Below, one piece after another: positions 1 through 6,500 of a DNA stretch of 11,827 nt. The notes under the pieces are model-generated. The model saw only the letters and a list, made by a program, of their open reading frames with translations. It ran no database searches and had not been told where the DNA came from. Numbering within the stretch: the first letter of the stretch is position 1; every line of letters starts with the position of its first letter. Origin of the DNA: Candidatus Auribacterota bacterium (GTDB lineage: Bacteria > Auribacterota > JAFGBW01 > JAFGJP01); NCBI GenBank assembly GCA_016929035.1, contig JAFGJP010000057.1:1-11827 (forward strand). Direction: 5' to 3'. The position numbers and the translations under genes are program-made.

Positions 1-103
1 AAATCCGATTAACTGATTCTAAACTCCAAAATCATTGACTTTTTTCCTGATATCCTGATCACCTGATATCCACACCCTGATACCCTGATGACCTGTTAAC
101 CAT
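1..103. repeat. Degenerate 8-bp tandem word tract (CCTGATNN)
   Basis: Six octamers beginning CCTGAT (the last CCTGTT) start at 46, 54, 62, 76, 84 and 92, in strict 8-nt phase apart from a 6-nt interruption at 70-75. The two groups of three form a 27-bp direct repeat with 23 matches at a 30-bp offset. Looser units such as CTGATT at 13-18 suggest that the tract continues toward the window edge. It lies just downstream of the pseudopilin gene that ends at 135, and no gene is seen in it. A second low-complexity stretch with CTCGCTGCTCGCT follows at 110-122. The function is unknown. Confidence 0.75.
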
Positions 104-134
104 TTTTTTCTCGCTGCTCGCTATTTTCTAATCT

Positions 135-665
135 CTACTTATTTGCCGTCAGGCAAATACATGTCTGGTAGGGGCCGAAGCCCTTGGGAGAGGGCATGAT
201 TTTCATCTGCAGGTATCCTTCAGCAAAGATCGTCATCTGCGATGCAGGCGGGGGAGCAGCTTTTTCAAGAATCCGCCTTCCCTGACCGTAAACGAAATGT
301 CCTTCATCGTCAAGCTTGCTTAAAACAATGCTGTAAGAGTCTTCGGGGTAAATGTCGTCAAAAAGGGTGTCTTTCTCATTGCAAAAATAGAGGGCATGGC
401 TGCTCCCGTCCTGCATGGTTATCAAAAAGGCATTATCCATTTTTTTGTATCGGGAAAGCGTTCCTCCTTCATCTTTTACCAGGCTCTGCATGATGTCAAA
501 AAAAAGGCTGACTCTCGTGTATTCGCTCAGCTCCTCTGTATTGGCCATCATGTGACGGATGCCAAAAAAAAGCGAGGTCATGAAAACACCCATGAGAATT
601 ATCCAGAGCCCGATGGATACGGTCATCTCCAGGAGAGTAAATCCTTTTTTGCTTCTTTTTTTCAT
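135..665 (-). CDS. Prepilin-like / type II secretion pseudopilin-like protein (GspJ/PilW-like)
   Basis: The protein has 176 residues. It opens with a short basic leader (MKKRSKKG), then the type IV prepilin signature FTLLE at residues 9-13: the peptidase would cut after Gly8, and Glu13 is the conserved Glu at mature position 5. A hydrophobic helix (about 9-31) follows, then a soluble domain that I do not recognise. Proteins of this kind are built into type IV pili or type II secretion pseudopili at the inner membrane. ATG at 665 is chosen because GAGGTG lies 9 nt upstream; an in-frame GTG at 677 would add four residues but has a poorly placed ribosome site. The gene follows a second prepilin-like gene by 34 nt, so the two are probably co-transcribed and may form a minor-pilin pair. 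The J/W-type assignment rests on gene pairing and size only. The stop is TAG. Confidence 0.82.
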   Translation of the reverse strand: MKKRSKKGFTLLEMTVSIGLWIILMGVFMTSLFFGIRHMMANTEELSEYTRVSLFFDIMQSLVKDEGGTLSRYKKMDNAFLITMQDGSSHALYFCNEKDTLFDDIYPEDSYSIVLSKLDDEGHFVYGQGRRILEKAAPPPASQMTIFAEGYLQMKIMPSPKGFGPYQTCICLTANK

Positions 666-699
666 GGCTTGCGGCACCTCACCGAAGTCTCTTTGAGGC

Positions 700-1116
700 T
701 TACGAAGGCGGGTAAAAAAGAGTCACCAGGGAAACGCTTTGCTTTTCCCCCTGCACGTCGTAAGCTGCTTCAACAGAGACTTCCTTTGCGATTTCAAATG
801 ATTTTGAAAGAGTTCTCTGGGGATGAACGCGGATGGCCAGAGAAAATTCTTCGAAATCCTTGAGAACGATATTTTCCCGTGGAACGATGTTTTCGTAATC
901 CTGTGCTTCAAGAATCTGGATCACGCCTTTGACGAGATAGAGAGCTTTGACTCTCTGGGCAGCGTAATATCTGGATTTTTCTCCGGCAGTATAAACCGTA
1001 TAGATGCTGAGCGTCCCGATGGTGAAAAGGATACAGCCCAGCATGACCTCTAGGAACGAGAATCCGGCATGTGAAAAAAAACTTTTATTCCTCAGCCTTT
1101 TCCTCTGCAGGTGCAT
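700..1116 (-). CDS. Prepilin-like / pseudopilin-like protein (GspI/PilV-like)
   Basis: This is a 138-residue protein with an 18-residue basic leader ending in Gly18, then FSFLE (19-23) with the conserved Glu at mature position 5, and a hydrophobic helix to about residue 42. The following segment is rich in Ala, Tyr and Gln (AAQRVKALYLVKG), as in PilV/GspI-like minor subunits. The ATG at 1116 lies inside the isomerase gene upstream and overlaps its last 32 nt in another frame; AAGGAAGAAG about 10 nt upstream may serve as the ribosome site. The frame stays open to 1212, but the extra residues (very rich in Lys, Arg and Pro) look like a shadow of the isomerase tail. The protein is probably translated by coupling to the isomerase and works with the next prepilin-like protein. 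The particular secretion or pilus system is not determined. Confidence 0.8.
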   Translation of the reverse strand: MHLQRKRLRNKSFFSHAGFSFLEVMLGCILFTIGTLSIYTVYTAGEKSRYYAAQRVKALYLVKGVIQILEAQDYENIVPRENIVLKDFEEFSLAIRVHPQRTLSKSFEIAKEVSVEAAYDVQGEKQSVSLVTLFYPPS

Positions 1117-2248
1117 CGGGCTTGGCTTCTTCCTTGGGTTCAGCGGAATCTTTTTGCTCAGCGGCTTCATCGGTCTTTTTTGCCCGTTTCTCCTCGGGGA
1201 CGATTTCTTCAAAAGCCGGCTGATTTTCTTCGTAAATCTTTATATCAGCCTTTTCCCTCAGCTCTTTCATGTATGTTTGGAAGATATCTCTTCTCTTGGG
1301 CTTCTTGAGATGAGCGATGATGCCTTCTTTTGCCTCTTCAAGACTTGTCAGCTTTTCCGGGTTCTTTTCCGTGACTTTAATAATGTGATACCCGAAGCCT
1401 GTTCTGATCACTTCGCTGATCTGGCCGACTTCAAGCTTGAATGCGACTTCCTCGAACTCGGGAACAGTCTGTCCTCTTGTGAGATGGCCGAGGTTTCCCC
1501 CGTTTTTGCTGCTTGGGCAGTCGGAAAAGGCTTTTGCCATTTTTTCAAAATTTTCGCCCTTGAGGATCTTTTGTCGGATATCTTCCATCTGCTCTTTTTT
1601 CTTTGCATCCTCTTCTTCGGAGCGGATGAGAATATGGCTTACAACAACATTCTCGGGCTTGAGCATGATGTTCTTGTGGCTGTCATAGAATTCTTTGACT
1701 TCTTCATCTGCAACCGTTATCTGTGGCTCGATTTCTTCTTCGAGAAATTTATTTCTGATCATATTCATCCGGAAAGTCTCTTTGAATTTTGCTTCGTTAA
1801 GGCCTCTTTCGGCAAGAGACTTTTTAAAGTCTTCTTCCGACTGGTTGAAATTCTGGATCATAGCAGAATATTCATTTTTCAGCTCCTCGTCGGAAACGGT
1901 CACTCCTTTTGCCTTGGCGGCATTGTTGACGAGAGTGATGTCGATCAGGTAATCCTCAATGCCCGAAAGGGTCTTGTCAAAATCTTCTTTGATGACGCTG
2001 TCTGCTCTCTGTAAAGAGTAATTCAGCCCCTGGACAACTTCTGATTTTAAAACAGGCGTTCCGTCAACCGTGATGACAACAACGTTTTCAACCTCTTCGT
2101 GCTTGGCTTCGTCCTGCTTTATATCGGCTGAAGCAGACTCTGTGATTTTTTCTTCTTTCGGCGTTTCTTCTTTTTTTGCTTCCTCGGCAAAAGCTAACGA
2201 AACGGTGACAAGTAAAGACATAAAAAAGACGACAGTCTGTTTGTTCAT
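1085..2248 (-). CDS. Exported parvulin-type peptidyl-prolyl isomerase (SurA/PpiC/PrsA-like)
   Basis: The protein has 387 residues. A signal peptide (about 1-21, ending AFA) is followed by an acidic linker, a SurA_N-like helical chaperone region (about 55-195), and one parvulin domain (about 200-297). That domain shows the family hallmarks SHILI (His205), GGNLG (250-254), VPEFEEVAF (262-270) and GYHII (His288). It would catalyse cis-trans isomerisation of proline bonds and chaperone outer-membrane or secreted proteins in the periplasm. E. coli SurA has two parvulin domains; this has one, closer to PrsA or PpiD in make-up but without a lipobox. The tail (about 345-387) is low-complexity Lys/Glu/Ala and overlaps the start of the downstream prepilin gene. 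ATG at 2248 is chosen because AAGGAG lies 6 nt upstream and it gives a clean signal peptide; the frame is open 20 codons further. Neighbours suggest a role in envelope protein folding. Confidence 0.9.
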   Translation of the reverse strand: MNKQTVVFFMSLLVTVSLAFAEEAKKEETPKEEKITESASADIKQDEAKHEEVENVVVITVDGTPVLKSEVVQGLNYSLQRADSVIKEDFDKTLSGIEDYLIDITLVNNAAKAKGVTVSDEELKNEYSAMIQNFNQSEEDFKKSLAERGLNEAKFKETFRMNMIRNKFLEEEIEPQITVADEEVKEFYDSHKNIMLKPENVVVSHILIRSEEEDAKKKEQMEDIRQKILKGENFEKMAKAFSDCPSSKNGGNLGHLTRGQTVPEFEEVAFKLEVGQISEVIRTGFGYHIIKVTEKNPEKLTSLEEAKEGIIAHLKKPKRRDIFQTYMKELREKADIKIYEENQPAFEEIVPEEKRAKKTDEAAEQKDSAEPKEEAKPDAPAEEKAEE

Positions 2249-2326
2249 GTCGGGCTCCTTAAATTTATGACATATTCGGGTCATTAATGAATTAAAATTT
2301 ATTACCAATTAGAAATAGTTCTTTCA

Positions 2327-2355
2327 ATAATCTACTTTGAGGTTATAAAAGTCAA
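2327..2355 (-). promoter_or_regulatory. Candidate sigma70-type promoter for the isomerase-pseudopilin genes
   Basis: Reading leftward, TTGACT (2355-2350) is separated by 17 nt from GATTAT (2332-2327), giving 5/6 and 4/6 matches to the -35 and -10 consensus. It would place the RNA start about 70 nt before the ATG at 2248. The 204-nt gap from prfA is large enough for an independent promoter, and no strong terminator was seen after prfA, so read-through is also possible. Confidence 0.5.
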
Positions 2356-2452
2356 GCAATTTTTAATGTCATGTTACAGGAAGATGCGAATCCTGATGTG
2401 ATATGTTCTTGGCAGAGACGTTTCCCTTTCACCGCATGAGTGGTGTTCAACT

Positions 2453-3550
2453 TTACTTATTGAATATCTGGAAAGACGGATCATTAATGGATTTTTCGTA
2501 CTGCGCCTTGGAGAGCTCGAGAACGATGTCCTCCATGTTTCCATCAAGGATATGATCGAGTGAGTAAAGCGTCAGGTTGATGCGATGGTCGGTAACACGG
2601 TTTTGAGGAAAGTTGTATGTCCGGATTTTTTCGCTTCTGTCGCCTGTGCCGACCTGGCTTTTTCTTTCCCGCGACCTTTTTTCTCTTTCTTCTCTCTGCT
2701 TTTTTTCAAAGAGGCGGGCCTTTAGGATACGTATGGCCTTTTCCTTGTTTTTGAACTGGGAGCGTTCGTCCTGGCACGAAACAACGATTTTTGTTGGAAG
2801 GTGAGTGATCCGGATGGCAGAATCCATGGTGTTGACACTTTGTCCCCCGTGACCGGAAGCTCTGAATGTGTCTATTCTTAAGTCTTTTGTGTCAAGGCTG
2901 ACATCAATGTCTTCCGCCTCGGGAAGGATGGCTACGGTGATGGCCGATGTATGAATGCGGCCTGACGATTCGGTGACAGGGACTCTTTGGACCCTGTGCG
3001 TGCCGGATTCGAAGCGGAACCTGGAAAAAACGTCTTCGCCCTTGATGGAAAAAATGATCTCCTTAAACCCGCCCTTGTCGCTCGGAGAAGTGCCGAGAGG
3101 CTCGGTCTGAAAGCCGTTTTTTTCAGCGTACTTGACGTACATGCGATAAATATCTGCGGCAAAAAGGGAAGCCTCTTCTCCGCCGGTGCCGGCCCGGATT
3201 TCGATGATGATGTTTCGGCCTTCGTTTTCTCCTTTAGGAAGAAGTGCTTCGATTATCTTTTTTTCCAGCTCTTCCCTGAGGCGTTCCAGCTGGGCGATGT
3301 CATCCTGGATAAAAGAGAGGAGCTCAGCTTCCGAATCATCGGTCTCCCTGTGAAGAGCCCTGTTGGCCTCAAGGTCATGAAGGCATTTTTCAAAAGACTC
3401 AAAAAGGCTCAGGACCTTCAGGACATGAGCGTGTTCCCTGGCTGTTTTCTGGTAACGCTGTTTGGCGTTGATGATGTCAGGCGAGGCCAAAAGCTTTTCG
3501 AGTTCTGTTTTTTTATCTTCGAAAAGCTTTTTTTTATCAAGAAGATTCAT
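2453..3550 (-). CDS. prfA: Peptide chain release factor 1
   Basis: This is a full-length RF1 of 365 residues. An N-terminal coiled-coil domain (about 1-105) precedes the PCRF domain with RAGTGGEEA (119-127), the PVT tripeptide (191-193) and the GGQ loop (235-237, in SGHGGQSVN). The P-x-T tripeptide identifies RF1, which reads UAA and UAG, as opposed to RF2, which has SPF. The Gln of GGQ drives peptidyl-tRNA hydrolysis in the ribosome and is the usual target of PrmC methylation. The start overlaps the end of rpmE by 14 nt, which suggests translational coupling; only a weak GAAAG lies upstream. prmC, often the next gene, is absent here: a chaperone gene follows after 204 nt. Stop is TAA, read by RF1. 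Confidence 0.97.
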   Translation of the reverse strand: MNLLDKKKLFEDKKTELEKLLASPDIINAKQRYQKTAREHAHVLKVLSLFESFEKCLHDLEANRALHRETDDSEAELLSFIQDDIAQLERLREELEKKIIEALLPKGENEGRNIIIEIRAGTGGEEASLFAADIYRMYVKYAEKNGFQTEPLGTSPSDKGGFKEIIFSIKGEDVFSRFRFESGTHRVQRVPVTESSGRIHTSAITVAILPEAEDIDVSLDTKDLRIDTFRASGHGGQSVNTMDSAIRITHLPTKIVVSCQDERSQFKNKEKAIRILKARLFEKKQREEREKRSRERKSQVGTGDRSEKIRTYNFPQNRVTDHRINLTLYSLDHILDGNMEDIVLELSKAQYEKSINDPSFQIFNK

Positions 3551-3749
3551 TCGCTTTCTGGTACTTTTTCTTGAATTTTTCTACGCGGCCGGCGGAATCG
3601 ACGTATTTCTGCTTTCCCGTGTAAAATGGATGACACTTGGAGCAGATACCAACATGGATTTCCCGCTTCGTGGAACGGGTCTTGAATGTTTCGCCGCAGG
3701 CGCAGACCACGATAGCTTCACCGTAATCTGGATGAATGCCCTTTTTCAT
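3537..3749 (-). CDS. rpmE: 50S ribosomal protein L31, zinc-binding (C+) type
   Basis: The protein has 70 residues and starts MKKGIHPDY, the usual N terminus of L31. Cysteines at 16, 18, 36 and 39 form the zinc-ribbon of the C+ form, so this is the zinc-containing paralogue and not the zinc-free replacement induced under zinc starvation. L31 bridges the two ribosomal subunits. ATG at 3749 is chosen over a start seven codons upstream because AAGGAG sits 7 nt before it and the N terminus then matches the family. The gene overlaps prfA by 14 nt, a common rpmE-prfA arrangement. The region upstream carries two inverted repeats and no obvious -35/-10 pair. Confidence 0.96.
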   Translation of the reverse strand: MKKGIHPDYGEAIVVCACGETFKTRSTKREIHVGICSKCHPFYTGKQKYVDSAGRVEKFKKKYQKANESS

Positions 3750-3810
3750 GACATAACTCCTTGTCTGCAAGATTTTGAGTTTTAATTTGTGAGACCCCGC
3801 TTCGCAGACT

Positions 3811-3841
3811 AACGCAAAAATTTCTATGACATTTTTGCGTT
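3811..3841. repeat. Perfect 11-bp inverted repeat upstream of rpmE
   Basis: AACGCAAAAAT (3811-3821) and ATTTTTGCGTT (3831-3841) are perfect reverse complements around a 9-nt spacer. On the minus strand this falls in the region expected to hold the rpmE leader or promoter, about 62-92 nt before the ATG. It could be a leader hairpin, an operator, or part of a small repeat element. A second imperfect repeat lies at 3854-3879. Confidence 0.65.
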
Positions 3842-3853
3842 GCTCAGTGGGAT

Positions 3854-3879
3854 AATCGCTTGCATTAACGCAAACGATT
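3854..3879. repeat. Second inverted repeat upstream of rpmE (one mismatch)
   Basis: AATCGCTTGC (3854-3863) pairs with GCAAACGATT (3870-3879) with one mismatch and a 6-nt loop. It shares the word AACGCAAA with the inverted repeat at 3811-3841, so the two may derive from one repeat family. It sits between the porin terminator and rpmE. Confidence 0.55.
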
Positions 3880-3883
3880 AAAA

Positions 3884-3915
3884 AAGAAACAGGCAGAATT
3901 ATCTGCCTGTTTCTT
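3884..3915 (-). terminator. Rho-independent terminator after the porin gene
   Basis: A perfect 14-bp stem joins 3884-3897 and 3902-3915 (core AACAGGCAGA / TCTGCCTGTT) with a 4-nt loop. On the minus strand the stem is followed by a T run from the complementary A tract at 3880-3885. It begins 21 nt after the porin stop codon, so porin transcription should end here and not enter rpmE. Confidence 0.9.
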
Positions 3916-3936
3916 CAAGTTTCATAAAGAACCAAT

Positions 3937-5127
3937 CTAGAATTCTACAGCAACTGATCCGGCAATGACTTCATAAGAGCCGGTTGAATCAGAATCATAA
4001 AGATCATATTCGACCTTGAAAGCGACAACAGGTATCGGCTTGTAATTGAGGCCGACAGCCGTGACTTCCATATCGTCGATAGCAAAAGGAGATGTGTCGG
4101 TGTCTTCCTTGTCATAGCGGAGATAAGCATCGTACTTTTCAAGAAAGTTGTAAGAAGCCTGAATATACCAGGCATCTCTTGTCCAGTCCATGACCGGGAT
4201 GTTATAGTTCGATCTGGCGAATTCACCCCGGAGCTGGAACGGATAAACGTTGATCAGCGCATCAATGCCGAGAGTGTCATGGTCTTCGTTGTCAAGCGTT
4301 CCGTCACGGCCCGCATAGCCGCTTGCTCCGACCTCAAGTGTTCCTGCGCTCATGAAAGAAGAAAGAATACCAAGACGGCCGCCGACGCCTTTGTTCGTGT
4401 TATCATCTTCGCTGTGAGGTCTCCATCCGACGCCGTTTCCTGTATAAAGATTATAAAGAAGGTCAACGTTGCCCATGGCTTTCTTCCCGTAAAACTGAAT
4501 GCCCGTCACAGCCCTGGGGAAGAGGTCTCTTCTCACAAGGATCGGCTCCCAGATGGAAAGATAGACAGCCGGAGAATGAAGAGGAACATTCCAGTTTCCG
4601 TAAGGGGTCAGGAATTTTCCGAATTTCAGAATAGCGGCATCGCTGAACTTCCAGTCAAGCCAGGCCTGAACCACGTTGACTTCTCCAACGCCCTGAACAG
4701 CATTGAGGTCAACATCGACCTCTTCGCCATGACGCGTTCCGATCTCGCCTAGAAAATGGAAGTTTTCATCGATAATATAGTCAAAGATGATGTTGAAATT
4801 TTCCTGATCGTAACCACCTTCGCTGCCAGGATAGTTTGCATCAGCATAGTTGACGTTGAAGAAACCGTGGATCGGTAGCTCAAAGGCTCTTTCGCCTTCC
4901 TTCTCGACCACGCGCTCTTCCTTGACGATCTGAGGAGGCCTGTTTTTCAAATCGTCCAGCTGTCTTTCCAGGTCAGCGACCTTGTCTTCAAGGTCTCTGG
5001 TTTTATAGATCTGGTCCTCAAGAGCTTTCTCAACGTCGCTGGTATCCTCATCGCCTCCTGCAAAAACTGCAGAAACCGGGACGAGCGCCAACACCATGAT
5101 AACAGCAAAGGCTACGAGTTTTTTCAT
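3937..5127 (-). CDS. Outer-membrane beta-barrel porin with N-terminal coiled coil
   Basis: The protein has 396 residues. The signal peptide (about 1-23, ending VFA) is followed by an acidic heptad-like helix (about 30-63, VEKALEDQIYKTRDLEDKV), a charged Pro/Glu linker, and from about residue 85 alternating aromatic strands typical of an outer-membrane barrel. It ends in VAVEF: the terminal Phe is the usual signal for the BAM machinery. The barrel resembles OprO/OprP-like porins in layout, with a conserved-looking block KFGKFLTPYGNWNVP (168-182), but the substrate cannot be read from sequence. The predicted coiled coil may form a trimeric periplasmic stalk, perhaps touching peptidoglycan; no SLH domain is seen. 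AAGGAG lies 8 nt before the ATG. The gene has its own promoter (5177-5204) and terminator (3884-3915), so it is monocistronic and probably well expressed. Confidence 0.87.
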   Translation of the reverse strand: MKKLVAFAVIMVLALVPVSAVFAGGDEDTSDVEKALEDQIYKTRDLEDKVADLERQLDDLKNRPPQIVKEERVVEKEGERAFELPIHGFFNVNYADANYPGSEGGYDQENFNIIFDYIIDENFHFLGEIGTRHGEEVDVDLNAVQGVGEVNVVQAWLDWKFSDAAILKFGKFLTPYGNWNVPLHSPAVYLSIWEPILVRRDLFPRAVTGIQFYGKKAMGNVDLLYNLYTGNGVGWRPHSEDDNTNKGVGGRLGILSSFMSAGTLEVGASGYAGRDGTLDNEDHDTLGIDALINVYPFQLRGEFARSNYNIPVMDWTRDAWYIQASYNFLEKYDAYLRYDKEDTDTSPFAIDDMEVTAVGLNYKPIPVVAFKVEYDLYDSDSTGSYEVIAGSVAVEF

Positions 5128-5176
5128 GTTTAAATCTCCTTTCGTTAGCTTTCTTTGCAGTGGGAATATTACTGCT

Positions 5177-5204
5177 ATTCTAAATATTTAGTGTAATTTG
5201 TCAA
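5177..5204 (-). promoter_or_regulatory. Sigma70-type promoter for the porin gene
   Basis: Reading leftward, TTGACA (5204-5199, 6/6) is followed by a 16-nt spacer and TAGAAT (5182-5177, 5/6). The RNA start would be near 5170, giving a leader of roughly 43 nt before the ATG at 5127. The match is the best in the window and fits an abundant envelope protein. Confidence 0.8.
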
Positions 5205-5221
5205 TAGATAAATAAGTATTA

Positions 5222-6286
5222 TTATTTCTTTTTTACACCGGCTTTGTTCAGAATGGAGGGTATGCATTCAATGGGTGCCCGGATATCGGCGAACTGGGTC
5301 TCACCGAGACCAAGCATCTCTGAGTCCTGGATAATCGTATAAAAGCCTTTGGCCTTGAGGACCCGGAGGCCTTCCATCCCGTCACCCCCTGAAAATTTAA
5401 GCAGGACCCCGATGACGCGGAAATCCTCCATTTCGCTCAAAAATTTGAAGAAGCTGTCAATCGGAGCTTTTGCTCTTTCAGGAGATGCGGCGGCTTTATC
5501 GATCACCTTGAGCCTGTTCAACCGGCCGTGCTTTTCAATTTCAATAAGGTGGTCAGTAGAACCGATATAAATGTATTTCACAAAAATCGGAAAGTTGTCC
5601 TGGATAGGCTTGACAGGGATCTTGCCTATTTTTTTTATTTCTGCCAGAAAATCTTTAATGTAGAGCTCTGGCATATGCTGAACAATGATAATGGGGACCG
5701 AGAAATCTTTGTCCAGCTTGGGCAATATTCTGAGAATAGAGTTATAACCTCCTGCAGAAACACCTATAGCAATCAGGTTAACGTCATCAGGAATCTGGTT
5801 CAGAATTGAGCTGTCGACTTTTGTAATGACCTGTGTTTCAGATTCCCCGATTTTTTTTTGAAAAGATTTATGTTTGTAAAGAAGTTTTATTTTTTCCAGC
5901 AGCTCCTTTTTGATCAGCTGAACATTTGATTCAAAATGCCCCTCTATAAATGATTTTGGCATAAAGTCTGCTGCACCGAAACTGAGTGCATCAATTGTCT
6001 GATGCCCGCCGTATTCGGTAAGGGAGCTGAGCATAAGGACCTGGATTTCCGGATCGACCTCCCGGATTTTTTTCATGGTTTCTATGCCGTCCATTTCCGG
6101 CATTTCAATATCCAGCGTCACAACATCGGGTTTGGCCTGGGAAATGATTTCAAGGGCCTGCCTGCCGTTTTCAGCCAGGCCGATGATCTCGATTTCTTCG
6201 TCTTTGCCGGCAATGGCTTTGAGTATATTGCGGTATGCTGTTGAATCGTCGACGATAAGGAGTTTTATTTTTTCAGTTGACGTCAT
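5222..6286 (-). CDS. cheB: CheB-type response regulator / protein-glutamate methylesterase
   Basis: The protein has 354 residues. An N-terminal receiver domain (about 7-125) carries Asp13/Asp14, the phosphoacceptor Asp59 (TLDIEMPEMDG) and Lys111. A linker leads to a CheB methylesterase domain (about 168-350) with GVSAGG (Ser177), QHMP (His204) and GGDG (Asp302), which line up with the Ser-His-Asp triad. CheB removes methyl groups from (and can deamidate) glutamine/glutamate sites of chemoreceptors once phosphorylated by CheA. The usual LTGMGxDG loop reads LKFSGGDG, and the PRAAIE-like tail motif is altered (QFADIRAPIE), so activity or substrate may differ. No other chemotaxis gene is present. 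No clear Shine-Dalgarno precedes ATG 6286, and a dyad lies at 6323-6356. No terminator is evident before the porin promoter. Alternative: an adaptor-like regulator with no methylesterase role. Confidence 0.9.
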   Translation of the reverse strand: MTSTEKIKLLIVDDSTAYRNILKAIAGKDEEIEIIGLAENGRQALEIISQAKPDVVTLDIEMPEMDGIETMKKIREVDPEIQVLMLSSLTEYGGHQTIDALSFGAADFMPKSFIEGHFESNVQLIKKELLEKIKLLYKHKSFQKKIGESETQVITKVDSSILNQIPDDVNLIAIGVSAGGYNSILRILPKLDKDFSVPIIIVQHMPELYIKDFLAEIKKIGKIPVKPIQDNFPIFVKYIYIGSTDHLIEIEKHGRLNRLKVIDKAAASPERAKAPIDSFFKFLSEMEDFRVIGVLLKFSGGDGMEGLRVLKAKGFYTIIQDSEMLGLGETQFADIRAPIECIPSILNKAGVKKK

Positions 6287-6322
6287 GAGAAATCGAGAGA
6301 GTTGACCTTTACTGTTATTAAT

Positions 6323-6356
6323 TGTGGTCTGTTAATTTAAGAAATAAATTACCACA
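6323..6356. promoter_or_regulatory. Dyad TGTGGT-N22-ACCACA upstream of cheB
   Basis: TGTGGT (6323-6328) and ACCACA (6351-6356) are perfect reverse complements; an inner AATTT/AAATT pair (6334-6338, 6346-6350) extends the structure with a 5-nt bulge. It lies 37-70 nt before the cheB start, where a promoter or leader is expected. It may be an operator or a leader hairpin; no regulator is identified. Confidence 0.4.
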
Positions 6357-6415
6357 TATGGAAAAATAAAGCAATAAGAAGTAAGCGTTTTGTCCGTTAA
6401 GTCCGTTGAGAAAAG

Positions 6416-6436
6416 CAGAAAACAGAAAACAGAAAA
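6416..6436. repeat. CAGAAAA heptamer repeated three times
   Basis: Three exact tandem copies of the heptamer lie at 6416-6422, 6423-6429 and 6430-6436, within an A/G-rich stretch that continues to about 6470. No coding or structural role is evident. Confidence 0.75.
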
Positions 6437-6482
6437 AAGAGAAAGAAGAAGCGAGGAAATTTGAAAAGTCAAAAAACGCAGT

Positions 6483-6500
6483 TTCCCGCATTCTCGGGAA
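6483..6500. repeat. REP-like palindrome TTCCCG-N6-CGGGAA
   Basis: TTCCCG (6483-6488) and CGGGAA (6495-6500) form a 6-bp stem with a 6-nt loop, followed by TGACA. The pattern of a CCCG/CGGG stem followed by AATGAC resembles the extragenic palindromes widespread in proteobacterial genomes. Only one copy is present here, so family membership is inferred. Confidence 0.5.

Noticed and set aside
1..103. CRISPR array
   Set aside because: Units are only 8 nt, contiguous and degenerate; there are no spacers of uniform length and no cas genes.
141..158. Hairpin ATTTGCC/GGCAAAT at the end of the second prepilin-like gene as a terminator
   Set aside because: It lies inside the coding end and has no T run on the minus strand.
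1117..1212. Upstream extension of the first prepilin-like protein
   Set aside because: The added residues are only Lys/Arg/Pro from the overlapped isomerase tail and would give an overlong prepilin leader.
1004..2014. 336-codon open frame on the plus strand
   Set aside because: It is antisense to the isomerase gene, Phe/Leu-rich from the complement of Glu/Lys codons, with no family resemblance; the minus-strand gene has a signal peptide, parvulin motifs and a good ribosome site.
2987..3574. 195-codon open frame on the plus strand
   Set aside because: It is a shadow of prfA, which is clearly the coding strand (GGQ and PVT motifs).
4279..4752. 157-codon open frame on the plus strand
   Set aside because: It is antisense to the porin, with no recognisable motif or ribosome site.
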